Positions 1-4,982 of a DNA stretch of 5,163 bases are shown piece by piece. The position numbers were made by a program, and so were the translations under genes. Position 1 is the first letter of the stretch; the number at the start of each line of letters is the position of its first letter. The notes under the pieces were generated by a model. It was not told where the DNA came from. It worked only from the letters and a program-made list of their open reading frames with translations, and made no database searches. Origin of the DNA: DATAFF01 sp044870245 (lineage in GTDB: Bacteria; Pseudomonadota; Alphaproteobacteria; Rhizobiales; Aestuariivirgaceae); the NCBI GenBank assembly GCA_044870245.1, contig JBIOYR010000077.1, positions 1-5,163 on the forward strand, written 5' to 3'.

Positions 1-574
1 AGCCGTGCTCGCCGGTCTGCAGGTCGAGCATGAACTGGCCGAGCGCCCGCTCGAGCCGCGCAAGGCTGCCCTTCAGGATGACGAAACGGGCGCCCGACAG
101 CTTGGCGGCGGTCGCGAAATCCATGAGGCCCAGGGCCTCCCCGAGCTCGAAATGCTGCTTCGGCGGAAAGTCGAAGGCGCGAGGCTCGCCGTGGCGGCGG
201 ACCTCGCGATTATAATCGGCATCGGGACCGTCCGGCACCTCGTCGAGAGGGAGATTGGGGATGAACCTCAGCAATTCCGCCAGCTCGTTAGCTACCGTCA
301 CGGCCCGGACGTTCTCTTCGTAAATTCTGTCTTTCAGATCAGCGACTTTGGCCTTCAGCGCGGCGGCCTCGCCCTGGTCGCCGCGGGCTATCGCCGCACC
401 GATCAGTTTCGAGGTGGCGTTGGCTTCGGTCTGCGCTTCCTGAGTCAAACGAACGGATCTTCGGCGCTTGTCGTCTAGCGCGATGATATCTCCCGCCTGA
501 CCCGGCAGGCCGCGACGGGCAAGCCCCCGGTCGAACGCGTCAGGATTTTCCCGGATCCAGCGGATATCGTGCAT
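1..574 (-). CDS. serS: Seryl-tRNA synthetase, N-terminal part (runs off left edge)
   Basis: This is a cytoplasmic class II aminoacyl-tRNA synthetase that charges tRNA-Ser (and tRNA-Sec where present) with serine using ATP. The 191 visible codons begin MHDIRWIRENPDAFDRGLAR, the typical start of alphaproteobacterial SerS. Residues of about 30-105 are charged and Ala/Glu/Lys-rich, matching the long antiparallel coiled-coil arm that grips the tRNA-Ser variable arm. The frame then enters the catalytic domain: RAFDFPPKQHFELGEALGLM, then KLSGARFVILKG, and LGQFMLDLQTGEHG at the edge, which covers the motif 1 region. Motifs 2 and 3 and the rest (SerS is usually about 425 residues) lie outside the window. 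The ATG at 572-574 is preceded by AGGGAG (579-584) with 4 nt spacing. It lies 78 nt downstream of glmS on the same strand, so it could be read through from glmS or use its own promoter. The identification is very secure; only the 3' part is unseen. Confidence 0.97.
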   Translation of the reverse strand, partial: MHDIRWIRENPDAFDRGLARRGLPGQAGDIIALDDKRRRSVRLTQEAQTEANATSKLIGAAIARGDQGEAAALKAKVADLKDRIYEENVRAVTVANELAELLRFIPNLPLDEVPDGPDADYNREVRRHGEPRAFDFPPKQHFELGEALGLMDFATAAKLSGARFVILKGSLARLERALGQFMLDLQTGEHG

Positions 575-578
575 TAGG

Positions 579-584
579 CTCCCT
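579..584 (-). promoter_or_regulatory. Ribosome binding site of serS
   Basis: On the minus strand, AGGGAG lies 4 nt before the serS ATG (572-574). This is a slightly short spacing but the best purine run near the start. A near copy, AGGGGGAG, lies just upstream (590-597) at a spacing too long for this start; that upstream copy is one arm of an inverted repeat. Confidence 0.55.
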
Positions 585-588
585 TTCT

Positions 589-631
589 GCTCCCCCTATA
601 GGGTTAAGCAGCGTTCGCGCAAAGGGGGAGC
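589..631 (-). repeat. Inverted repeat in the glmS-serS gap
   Basis: GCTCCCCCT (589-597) and AGGGGGAGC (623-631) are perfect 9-bp inverted copies around a 25-nt loop. In a glmS-serS readthrough transcript they would form a GC-rich hairpin ending just before the serS ribosome site. No U-run follows on the minus strand, so it is not a standard intrinsic terminator. The inner segment CCCTATAGGG (594-603) is itself a 10-bp palindrome overlapping the putative -10 box. Confidence 0.6.
595..622 (-). promoter_or_regulatory. Candidate promoter of serS
   Basis: Reading the minus strand, TTGCGC (617-622) and TATAGG (595-600) are separated by 16 nt. The -10 hexamer matches TATAAT at four positions and the -35 keeps TTG. 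Initiation about 7 nt downstream would leave a leader of roughly 14 nt that still contains the AGGGAG ribosome site. The placement is sensible, but the match is imperfect and the site overlaps an inverted repeat. Confidence 0.35.
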
Positions 632-652
632 GTCGCGGCCCTTCCCTGCACC

Positions 653-2479
653 TCACTCCACGGTGACCGATTTCGCCAGGTTGCGCGGCTGGTCGACATC
701 GGTGCCGATGAACACCGCGGCGTGGTAGGCGAGCAGCTGCACCGGCACGGCGTAGAGGAGCGGGCTGATGAACGGGTCGGCGCGCGGCACATCGATCCGC
801 TCGAACATCCACGGGGCTTCGTTGCCAAGCTTGCCGTCGTCGCTGATGAGGACGATGCGCCCGCCCCGCGCCGCCACCTCCTCCATGTTGGAGACCGTCT
901 TCTCGTAAAGATCGTCCCGCGGGGCGATGACCACCACGGGAACGTTCTCGTCGATGAGCGCGATCGGGCCGTGCTTGAGCTCGCCCGCCGCATAACCCTC
1001 GGCGTGGATGTAGGAAATCTCCTTGAGCTTCAAGGCGCCCTCGAGCGCGATCGGATAGGTTATCCCGCGACCGAGATAAAGCACGTCGCGGGCATGGGCG
1101 ATCTTGCGGGCCACCTCGGCGATGTGGCGCTCCTCGCCCAGGATGCTGCCGATATGGCGCGGCACCTCGGTGAGCGCACCAACGAGGCGCCGTTCCTCAT
1201 CGCGGGCGATGACGCCCCTCGCCCGAGCGGCGGCAATGGCGAGACAGGCGAGCACGGTCAGCTGGCAGGAGAACGCCTTGGTCGAGGCGACGCCGATCTC
1301 GGGCCCCGCATAGGTGCGGAACACGATGTCGCTCTCCCGCGCGATGGTGGATTCGGGAACATTCACCACACCCGCGATGGTCTGGCCCTGTGCCTTGGAA
1401 TAGCGCAGCGCCGCCAGGGTGTCGGCGGTCTCGCCCGACTGCGAGATGACCAGGGTCAGCCCCTTGGGATCGAGCGGCGCCTCGCGATAGCGGAACTCCG
1501 ATGCGATATCGACCTCGGTGGGGATCCGCGCCAGCCGCTCGAACCAGTATTTGGCTGTCAGCGCGGCATAGAAGCCGGTGCCGCAGGCGGTGATGGTGAG
1601 CCGGTCGATGCGCTCGAGGTCGATGCCGGGGGTGTCCCCGAGCGCCACCGTTCCGTCGGAGAAATCGATATATTCGGCGAGCGTATGGCCGATCACCTCC
1701 GGCTGCTCGAAGATCTCCTTGGCCATGAAATGGCGATGGTTCCCCTTGTCGACAAGCAGCGACGATGCCTGGGTGAAATTCATCGGACGCGCCGCCGGCA
1801 GATTGGCGCTGTCGAAGATCTCGCAGGAATTGCGGGTGAGGACCACCCAGTCGCCCTCGTCGAGATAGGTCACGCGGTTGGTGAAGGGGGCCAGCGCCAT
1901 GGAATCGGAGCCGAGGAACATCTCGCCATCGCCATGGCCGACCGCCAGCGGGCTGCCGCGGCGCGCCCCCATCATGAGGTCCTGTTCCCCCTGAAAGAGG
2001 ATGACGAAGGCGAAGGCGCCCTTGAGCCTGCCGAGCACCGCGCTCACCGCCTCGCGCGGGCCCATTCCCTCGGCCAGCGCATCATCGATCAGATGCGCGA
2101 CGACCTCCGTGTCGGTCTGGCTCGAAAAGTTCTTGCCCTTGACGATCAGCTCGTCCTTCAGCTCGCGGAAATTCTCGATGATGCCGTTATGGACGATGGC
2201 CACCGTGCCTGCGACATGGGGATGAGCGTTGGTCTCGTTCGGCACTCCATGGGTGGCCCAGCGGGTGTGGCCGATGCCGGTGGGACCAGGCAAGGGCTCC
2301 TGGTCGAGCCGGACCGCCAGGCGGTCGAGCTTGCCGGGCGCCCGGGCGCGGGCGATCTTGCCGTCGCGCAGCACGGCGATGCCGGCCGAGTCATAGCCGC
2401 GATATTCGAGCCGGCGCAGGGCTTGCAATATCCTCGGCGCGACATCGCCGGCGCCCAGAATTCCCACGATTCCGCACAT
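653..2479 (-). CDS. glmS: Glutamine--fructose-6-phosphate aminotransferase (isomerizing)
   Basis: This cytosolic enzyme converts fructose-6-phosphate and glutamine to glucosamine-6-phosphate and glutamate, the committed step to UDP-GlcNAc, peptidoglycan and lipopolysaccharide. It has 608 residues, against 609 in E. coli. The N-terminal glutaminase (about 1-225) begins MCGIVGILG, with Cys2 becoming the N-terminal nucleophile, and carries GHTRWATHG (70-78), HNGIIENF (97-104) and TDTEVVAHLI (122-131). Two SIS domains follow. The first has ACGTGFYAAL (298-307) and SQSGETADT (346-354) for sugar phosphate binding. The second has ALEGALKLKEISYIHAEGYA, in which Lys484 and Glu487 match E. coli K485 and E488, and His503 matches H504. 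The C-terminus is the invariant LAKSVTVE. Gly302 replaces the serine of the usual ACGTS motif (S303 in E. coli), a mild difference. The gene lies 15 nt after glmU, so the two are almost surely co-transcribed. I see no glmS ribozyme; the 15-nt gap leaves no room for one. Confidence 0.99.
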   Translation of the reverse strand: MCGIVGILGAGDVAPRILQALRRLEYRGYDSAGIAVLRDGKIARARAPGKLDRLAVRLDQEPLPGPTGIGHTRWATHGVPNETNAHPHVAGTVAIVHNGIIENFRELKDELIVKGKNFSSQTDTEVVAHLIDDALAEGMGPREAVSAVLGRLKGAFAFVILFQGEQDLMMGARRGSPLAVGHGDGEMFLGSDSMALAPFTNRVTYLDEGDWVVLTRNSCEIFDSANLPAARPMNFTQASSLLVDKGNHRHFMAKEIFEQPEVIGHTLAEYIDFSDGTVALGDTPGIDLERIDRLTITACGTGFYAALTAKYWFERLARIPTEVDIASEFRYREAPLDPKGLTLVISQSGETADTLAALRYSKAQGQTIAGVVNVPESTIARESDIVFRTYAGPEIGVASTKAFSCQLTVLACLAIAAARARGVIARDEERRLVGALTEVPRHIGSILGEERHIAEVARKIAHARDVLYLGRGITYPIALEGALKLKEISYIHAEGYAAGELKHGPIALIDENVPVVVIAPRDDLYEKTVSNMEEVAARGGRIVLISDDGKLGNEAPWMFERIDVPRADPFISPLLYAVPVQLLAYHAAVFIGTDVDQPRNLAKSVTVE

Positions 2480-2485
2480 TCCACT

Positions 2486-2491
2486 CTCCCC
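2486..2491 (-). promoter_or_regulatory. Ribosome binding site of glmS
   Basis: GGGGAG on the minus strand lies 6 nt before the glmS ATG (2477-2479), inside the 15-nt glmU-glmS gap. This fixes the start at the codon that places Cys at position 2, as the glutaminase mechanism requires. Confidence 0.7.
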
Positions 2492-2494
2492 GCA

Positions 2495-3862
2495 TCATTT
2501 CGAGCGTGGCGAACCGCCGGCCGCCTTGCGGGCTTTCAGCCGAGCGAAATAGCGCTTGACCCAATTGGTCAGGATCTTCGATTCGCCACGTTCAATATAC
2601 AGGGCATCCGGATCGACGTCTTTGGTGACGACGCTGCCGGCCGCCACATAGGCGCCCTCCCCCACCCGGACCGGCGCCACCAGCGAGGCATTGGTGCCGA
2701 TGAAGGCGCGGGCACCGATCTCGGTGAGGCTCTTCTCGACGCCATTGTAGTTGCAGGTGATGGCGCCGGCCCCGACATTGGCGGCGGCCCCGACCCTGGC
2801 ATCACCGACATAGGCGAGATGGTTGATTTTGGCGCCCTGCTCGATCACCGCCTGCTTGATCTCGACGAAATTGCCGATATGGACATCGCGCTCGAGCGCC
2901 GCCCCCGGCCGCAGCCGGGCGAACGGACCGACGATGGCTGCCTCCCCGATGGTGGACCGCTCGATGTAGCAGAAACTCCTGATCCACGCCCGATCGGCGA
3001 CCGTTACCCCCGTTCCGAAGACGACATGAGGCTCGATGACCACGTCTTGCCCGAGCTTGGTATCCATTGACAGGAACACGGTCTCCGGCGCTACCAGGGT
3101 CGCGCCATTGAGCATGGCCGCATGCCGCAACCTGTGCTGGAAGGCGGCTTCGATGGCGGCGAGCTGAACCCGATTGTTGACGCCAAGGACCTCGCTTTCC
3201 GGGCATTCGCGGAAGGCGAGCTTCGCTCCCTCCTCGGCGACCAGGCCGGGCAGATCGGTCAGGTAGAACTCGCCCTTGGCGTTGTTGCTGCCGATCTGCG
3301 GCAGCAATTTCCATAAGAGCTCGGAATCGACCGCCATCACGCCGGAATTGCACAGATTGATGGCGCGCTCCTCGGGCGTTGCATCAAGCTCCTCGCGGAT
3401 GCCCGTGAAAATGCCGTCGCGCCCGATGATCAGCCGGCCATAGCCCGTCGGATCCGTTGCCCGGAAGGCCAGGACAGCCAGCGGTTGTTCCGTGGTCACG
3501 GCCTCCGTCAGATCGCGCAGCGTGGCGTGAGAGATCAGCGGGACATCGCCATAGAGCACCAGCACCTTGCCTGTGAAATCAGCGAGATGGGGTGCGGCCA
3601 TCGAGACGGCATGGGCGGTGCCGTGGCGCTCGGCCTGGATGACGGTCTGAGCGTCCTTGAAATATTTCCGGCTTTCGTCGGCCACTTCCGGCATGTCGGG
3701 TCCGGCAACCACCACGAGGCGGGCCGGCGCGAGGGCAGCCGCGGTGTCGAGAACGTGGCCGAGCAAGCTGCGACCGGCCGCCTGATGCATGACCTTGGGA
3801 CGGTCGGACAGCATCCGCGTTCCCTTGCCTGCAGCAAGAACGATCAACCCCAGATCTGCCAT
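2495..3862 (-). CDS. glmU: Bifunctional GlmU: GlcNAc-1-P uridyltransferase / glucosamine-1-P acetyltransferase
   Basis: This cytosolic trimeric enzyme acetylates glucosamine-1-phosphate with acetyl-CoA and then couples the product to UTP, giving UDP-GlcNAc. It has 455 residues, the normal family length. The N-terminal nucleotidyltransferase (about 1-230) has LAAGKGTRM (9-17), RPKVMH with Lys23, QAERHGTAHAV (76-86), YGDVPLI with the metal-binding Asp106, GYGR (140-143), and GVNNR with metal ligand Asn230. The C-terminal left-handed beta-helix (about 250-440) has hexapeptide repeats and a full acetyltransferase set aligned to E. coli at an offset of 15: Arg318, Lys336, His348 (catalytic base), Tyr351, Asn362, Asn371, Tyr372, Lys377 and Arg425. 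Two positions vary: CNYNG where E. coli has CNYDG, and Thr390 for Ser405. The tail is basic (RLKARKAAGGSPRSK). It is the first gene of the glmU-glmS pair and is divergent from the SPOR gene. GAGGG at 3873-3877 is a likely ribosome site. Confidence 0.99.
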   Translation of the reverse strand: MADLGLIVLAAGKGTRMLSDRPKVMHQAAGRSLLGHVLDTAAALAPARLVVVAGPDMPEVADESRKYFKDAQTVIQAERHGTAHAVSMAAPHLADFTGKVLVLYGDVPLISHATLRDLTEAVTTEQPLAVLAFRATDPTGYGRLIIGRDGIFTGIREELDATPEERAINLCNSGVMAVDSELLWKLLPQIGSNNAKGEFYLTDLPGLVAEEGAKLAFRECPESEVLGVNNRVQLAAIEAAFQHRLRHAAMLNGATLVAPETVFLSMDTKLGQDVVIEPHVVFGTGVTVADRAWIRSFCYIERSTIGEAAIVGPFARLRPGAALERDVHIGNFVEIKQAVIEQGAKINHLAYVGDARVGAAANVGAGAITCNYNGVEKSLTEIGARAFIGTNASLVAPVRVGEGAYVAAGSVVTKDVDPDALYIERGESKILTNWVKRYFARLKARKAAGGSPRSK

Positions 3863-3872
3863 TTTTCGTGAG

Positions 3873-3877
3873 CCCTC
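3873..3877 (-). promoter_or_regulatory. Ribosome binding site of glmU
   Basis: On the minus strand GAGGG lies 10 nt before the glmU ATG (3860-3862). The spacing is long but acceptable, and no better site exists. It supports the start with MADLGLIVLAAGKGTRM, which fits the family N-terminus. Confidence 0.5.
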
Positions 3878-3899
3878 GCTCCGACTGTCAGCGAGGTGC

Positions 3900-3929
3900 T
3901 ACATATGGCCATCTGGGCATGTTCAGCAA
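3900..3929 (-). promoter_or_regulatory. Weak candidate promoter of glmU
   Basis: On the minus strand TTGCTG (3924-3929) precedes a TATGTA/CATATG stretch (3900-3907) at 16-18 nt. Each hexamer matches its consensus at only about half the positions. It is the best pair I found in the short divergent region, which must hold promoters for glmU and probably the SPOR gene too. If correct, it overlaps the beginning of the SPOR gene. Confidence 0.25.
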
Positions 3930-4635
3930 GACGCCACCGCGCAGGGGATCACCACCGGAAGTGCCGCCGGCCCTTCATCGCAACAGCGGTATGGGGCCGG
4001 CGCGGCGCTCGCCGGGGAGTTTTGCCGGCAGGACGATGTTTCGCGAGCCGCAGCTGGCCGAGGCGGTCGTCGCCCTGGTGACGGGCTCGGCGCTGCTTCT
4101 TGCAGTGGCAACGGCGGCCGTGATGGTCAGGGACAGCCGTACCGAACCGTCAACCGTGCCGGCGCCGGTAGTCGCCGAAGCACCCGCCCCGCCACCGGCG
4201 GCGCCCTCGGCCATCGAACCTCGCTTCCCGGCCGAGCAGGAGGAGCAGCCTTCGGTCCAGGAGGAGACGAAGGCGCAGAGAGAGCAGAACCAGAGCCCCT
4301 TCCCTGCCCCGGTTGCACCATCCGTCGACCTTCTCGGACCGGCACCGGTGGACATGCGCTTTGCGATCTATCTCGCCAGCTTCTCGAGTGAGGAGCAGGC
4401 GCATGCCGGATGGGAGATCCTCGAGCGTCGCTATCGGCGTCCCCTGTCGGGCCTCAGTCCGTTGGTGCGACGCGGCAAATCCAGGCAAGGCGCCACCGTG
4501 TACAGGCTCTTTGCCGGACCGTTCGAGTCGCTGCCGGACGCCACCCAGCGCTGCGCCGCATTGTCGACCGCGACGGCGAACTGCAAGCCCGCCGACCTGT
4601 CGGAGGCTGGCAAGGAGACCGGATCATGGGATTGA
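3919..4635 (+). CDS. One-pass membrane protein with C-terminal SPOR-like domain
   Basis: This is a predicted inner-membrane protein of 238 residues from this start. A Pro/Arg-rich cytoplasmic N-terminus (1-40) is followed by a hydrophobic segment of about residues 46-70 (AEAVVALVTGSALLLAVATAAVMV), a Pro/Ala-rich linker (82-104), a Glu/Gln-rich charged stretch (105-124), and a C-terminal domain of about 146-227. That domain carries RFAIYLASFSS and, 47 residues later, VYRLFAGPF, the two half-repeats typical of SPOR domains, which bind denuded peptidoglycan glycans in the periplasm. Cys212 and Cys222 could form a disulfide. SPOR proteins commonly act in division or envelope maintenance; the exact role here is not known. 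It is divergent from glmU, an envelope-precursor gene. The start is uncertain: GTG 3868 leaves only 5 nt to glmU, ATG 3919 has no close ribosome site, and ATG 4036 would give a 199-residue protein with a short cytoplasmic end. I chose 3919 because GC3 rises from about 53% before it to about 74% after it. Confidence 0.82.
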   Translation: MFSKTPPRRGSPPEVPPALHRNSGMGPARRSPGSFAGRTMFREPQLAEAVVALVTGSALLLAVATAAVMVRDSRTEPSTVPAPVVAEAPAPPPAAPSAIEPRFPAEQEEQPSVQEETKAQREQNQSPFPAPVAPSVDLLGPAPVDMRFAIYLASFSSEEQAHAGWEILERRYRRPLSGLSPLVRRGKSRQGATVYRLFAGPFESLPDATQRCAALSTATANCKPADLSEAGKETGSWD

Positions 4636-4727
4636 GCGATTGGCCGGCAGATCGGGCAGCGCTATTGACCGATTGCCCGGCCGACCGTAAGAAGGCCCCG
4701 CCCAGCTCCGATCAATCGAGCCCGTAG
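4626..4727 (+). CDS. Possible small protein of 33 residues, overlapping SPOR gene end and tRNA start
   Basis: The ATG at 4626 is preceded by AAGGAG (4612-4617) at 8 nt spacing, the best-formed ribosome site on the plus strand here. It overlaps the SPOR stop codon (4633-4635), an arrangement typical of translational coupling. The frame begins MGLSDWPADRAALL and holds two copies of a hexad, DWPADR (5-10) and DCPADR (16-21), 11 codons apart; the DNA repeats match at 14 of 18 positions. The stop TAG (4725-4727) lies inside the tRNA gene, just after the acceptor strand. GC3 is about 69%. The same DNA also holds the tRNA promoter, so the frame could be accidental or the remnant of a longer gene. 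I recognise no family and give no function. Confidence 0.33.
   Translation: MGLSDWPADRAALLTDCPADRKKAPPSSDQSSP
4653..4679 (+). repeat. Short inverted repeat between SPOR gene and tRNA
   Basis: CGGGCA (4653-4658) and TGCCCG (4674-4679) can pair, extended by a G-U pair on each side, around a loop of about 13 nt. An alternative pairing of GGCCGG (4642-4647) with CCGGCC (4677-4682) competes with it. No T-run follows, so a terminator role for the SPOR gene is weak. The symmetry partly follows from the 33-nt direct repeat in this DNA. Confidence 0.35.
4665..4703 (+). promoter_or_regulatory. Promoter of tRNA-Lys with GC-rich discriminator
   Basis: TTGACC (4665-4670, five of six consensus positions) and TAAGAA (4688-4693) are exactly 17 nt apart. 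The next bases, GGCCCCGCCC (4694-4703), form a very GC-rich discriminator, a known hallmark of stable-RNA promoters under stringent control. Initiation near 4700 gives a leader of about 18 nt before the tRNA at 4718. The weak -10 is the main reservation. Confidence 0.6.
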
Positions 4728-4793
4728 CTCAGCCGGTAGAGCAACTGACTTTTAATCAGTAGGTCTCGGGTTCGAATCCCGACGGGCTCACCA
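4718..4793 (+). tRNA. tRNA-Lys (anticodon UUU)
   Basis: A complete 76-nt cloverleaf is visible. The acceptor stem is GAGCCCG/CGGGCTC (4718-4724 with 4783-4789), the D stem GCTC/GAGC (4727-4730 with 4739-4742), and the anticodon stem ACTGA/TCAGT (4744-4748 with 4756-4760). The loop CTTTTAA has anticodon TTT at 4751-4753. The T arm is TCGGG-TTCGAAT-CCCGA (4766-4782), the discriminator is A4790, and CCA is encoded at 4791-4793. All stems pair perfectly. It reads both lysine codons AAA and AAG. It stands alone, with its own promoter upstream. tRNA-Lys 3' ends are among those used by integrases, and the sequence character changes immediately after it. Confidence 0.99.
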
Positions 4794-4795
4794 AT

Positions 4796-4810
4796 TAAAT
4801 CAATGATTTA
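4796..4810. repeat. AT-rich palindrome 2 nt after the tRNA CCA
   Basis: TAAATCA (4796-4802) and TGATTTA (4804-4810) are perfect inverted copies around one A. As RNA this would be a weak AT hairpin without a T-run, so a terminator is doubtful. A protein-binding site or a recombination-site flank is possible; nothing proves either. Confidence 0.55.
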
Positions 4811-4813
4811 GCA

Positions 4814-4883
4814 GATCTCGAGCGTCACGCCTAATCTTCACAGGTCACATATAGGTCATGTTAGGATCGAGAGGCTCGAGATC
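4814..4883. repeat. 10-bp inverted repeat enclosing a direct repeat
   Basis: GATCTCGAGC (4814-4823) and GCTCGAGATC (4874-4883) are perfect inverted copies 50 nt apart. Between them AGGTCA occurs twice (4842-4847 and 4853-4858), 11 bp apart, about one helical turn. A competing local hairpin pairs GGATC (4864-4868) with GATCC (4880-4884). The function is unknown; the layout resembles a cluster of protein-binding sites. Confidence 0.5.
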
Positions 4884-4982
4884 CGAGTCATTGGCATAGA
4901 CATCACATACGCGCACTGAGTTTGCTGTTACATATGGACATTGCTCGATGGGGGCGTGACTCCGCCGGACTGAAAGAGCAAA

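Larger units (their letters stand above)
4794..4982. other. Gene-free stretch after the tRNA, lower GC
   Basis: I find no convincing gene, promoter or RNA here beyond the short repeats listed separately. GC is about 45-53% per 60-nt line, distinctly lower than in the glm genes. A minus-strand frame is open from the right edge down to a stop at 4845 but shows Arg/His/Cys-rich, unconvincing translation over this part. Confidence 0.6.

Noticed and set aside
5..478. Plus-strand open frame of 157 codons opposite serS
   Set aside because: The minus strand encodes clear SerS sequence over the whole stretch, so this is its antisense shadow.
575..652. Intrinsic terminator after glmS
   Set aside because: The inverted repeat is GC-rich, but no U-run follows on the minus strand and the serS ribosome site comes directly after it.
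722..3070. Plus-strand open frame of 782 codons antisense to glmS and glmU
   Set aside because: It lies opposite two unmistakable enzyme genes. Long antisense frames are expected in GC-rich DNA with strong third-position bias, and its translation is Arg/Gly/Asp/His-rich without recognisable motifs.
3789..4391. Plus-strand open frame of 200 codons across the glmU start and the SPOR gene
   Set aside because: It overlaps the coding start of glmU and is out of frame with the SPOR domain. Its translation is Arg/Gly/Ser-rich and low in complexity.
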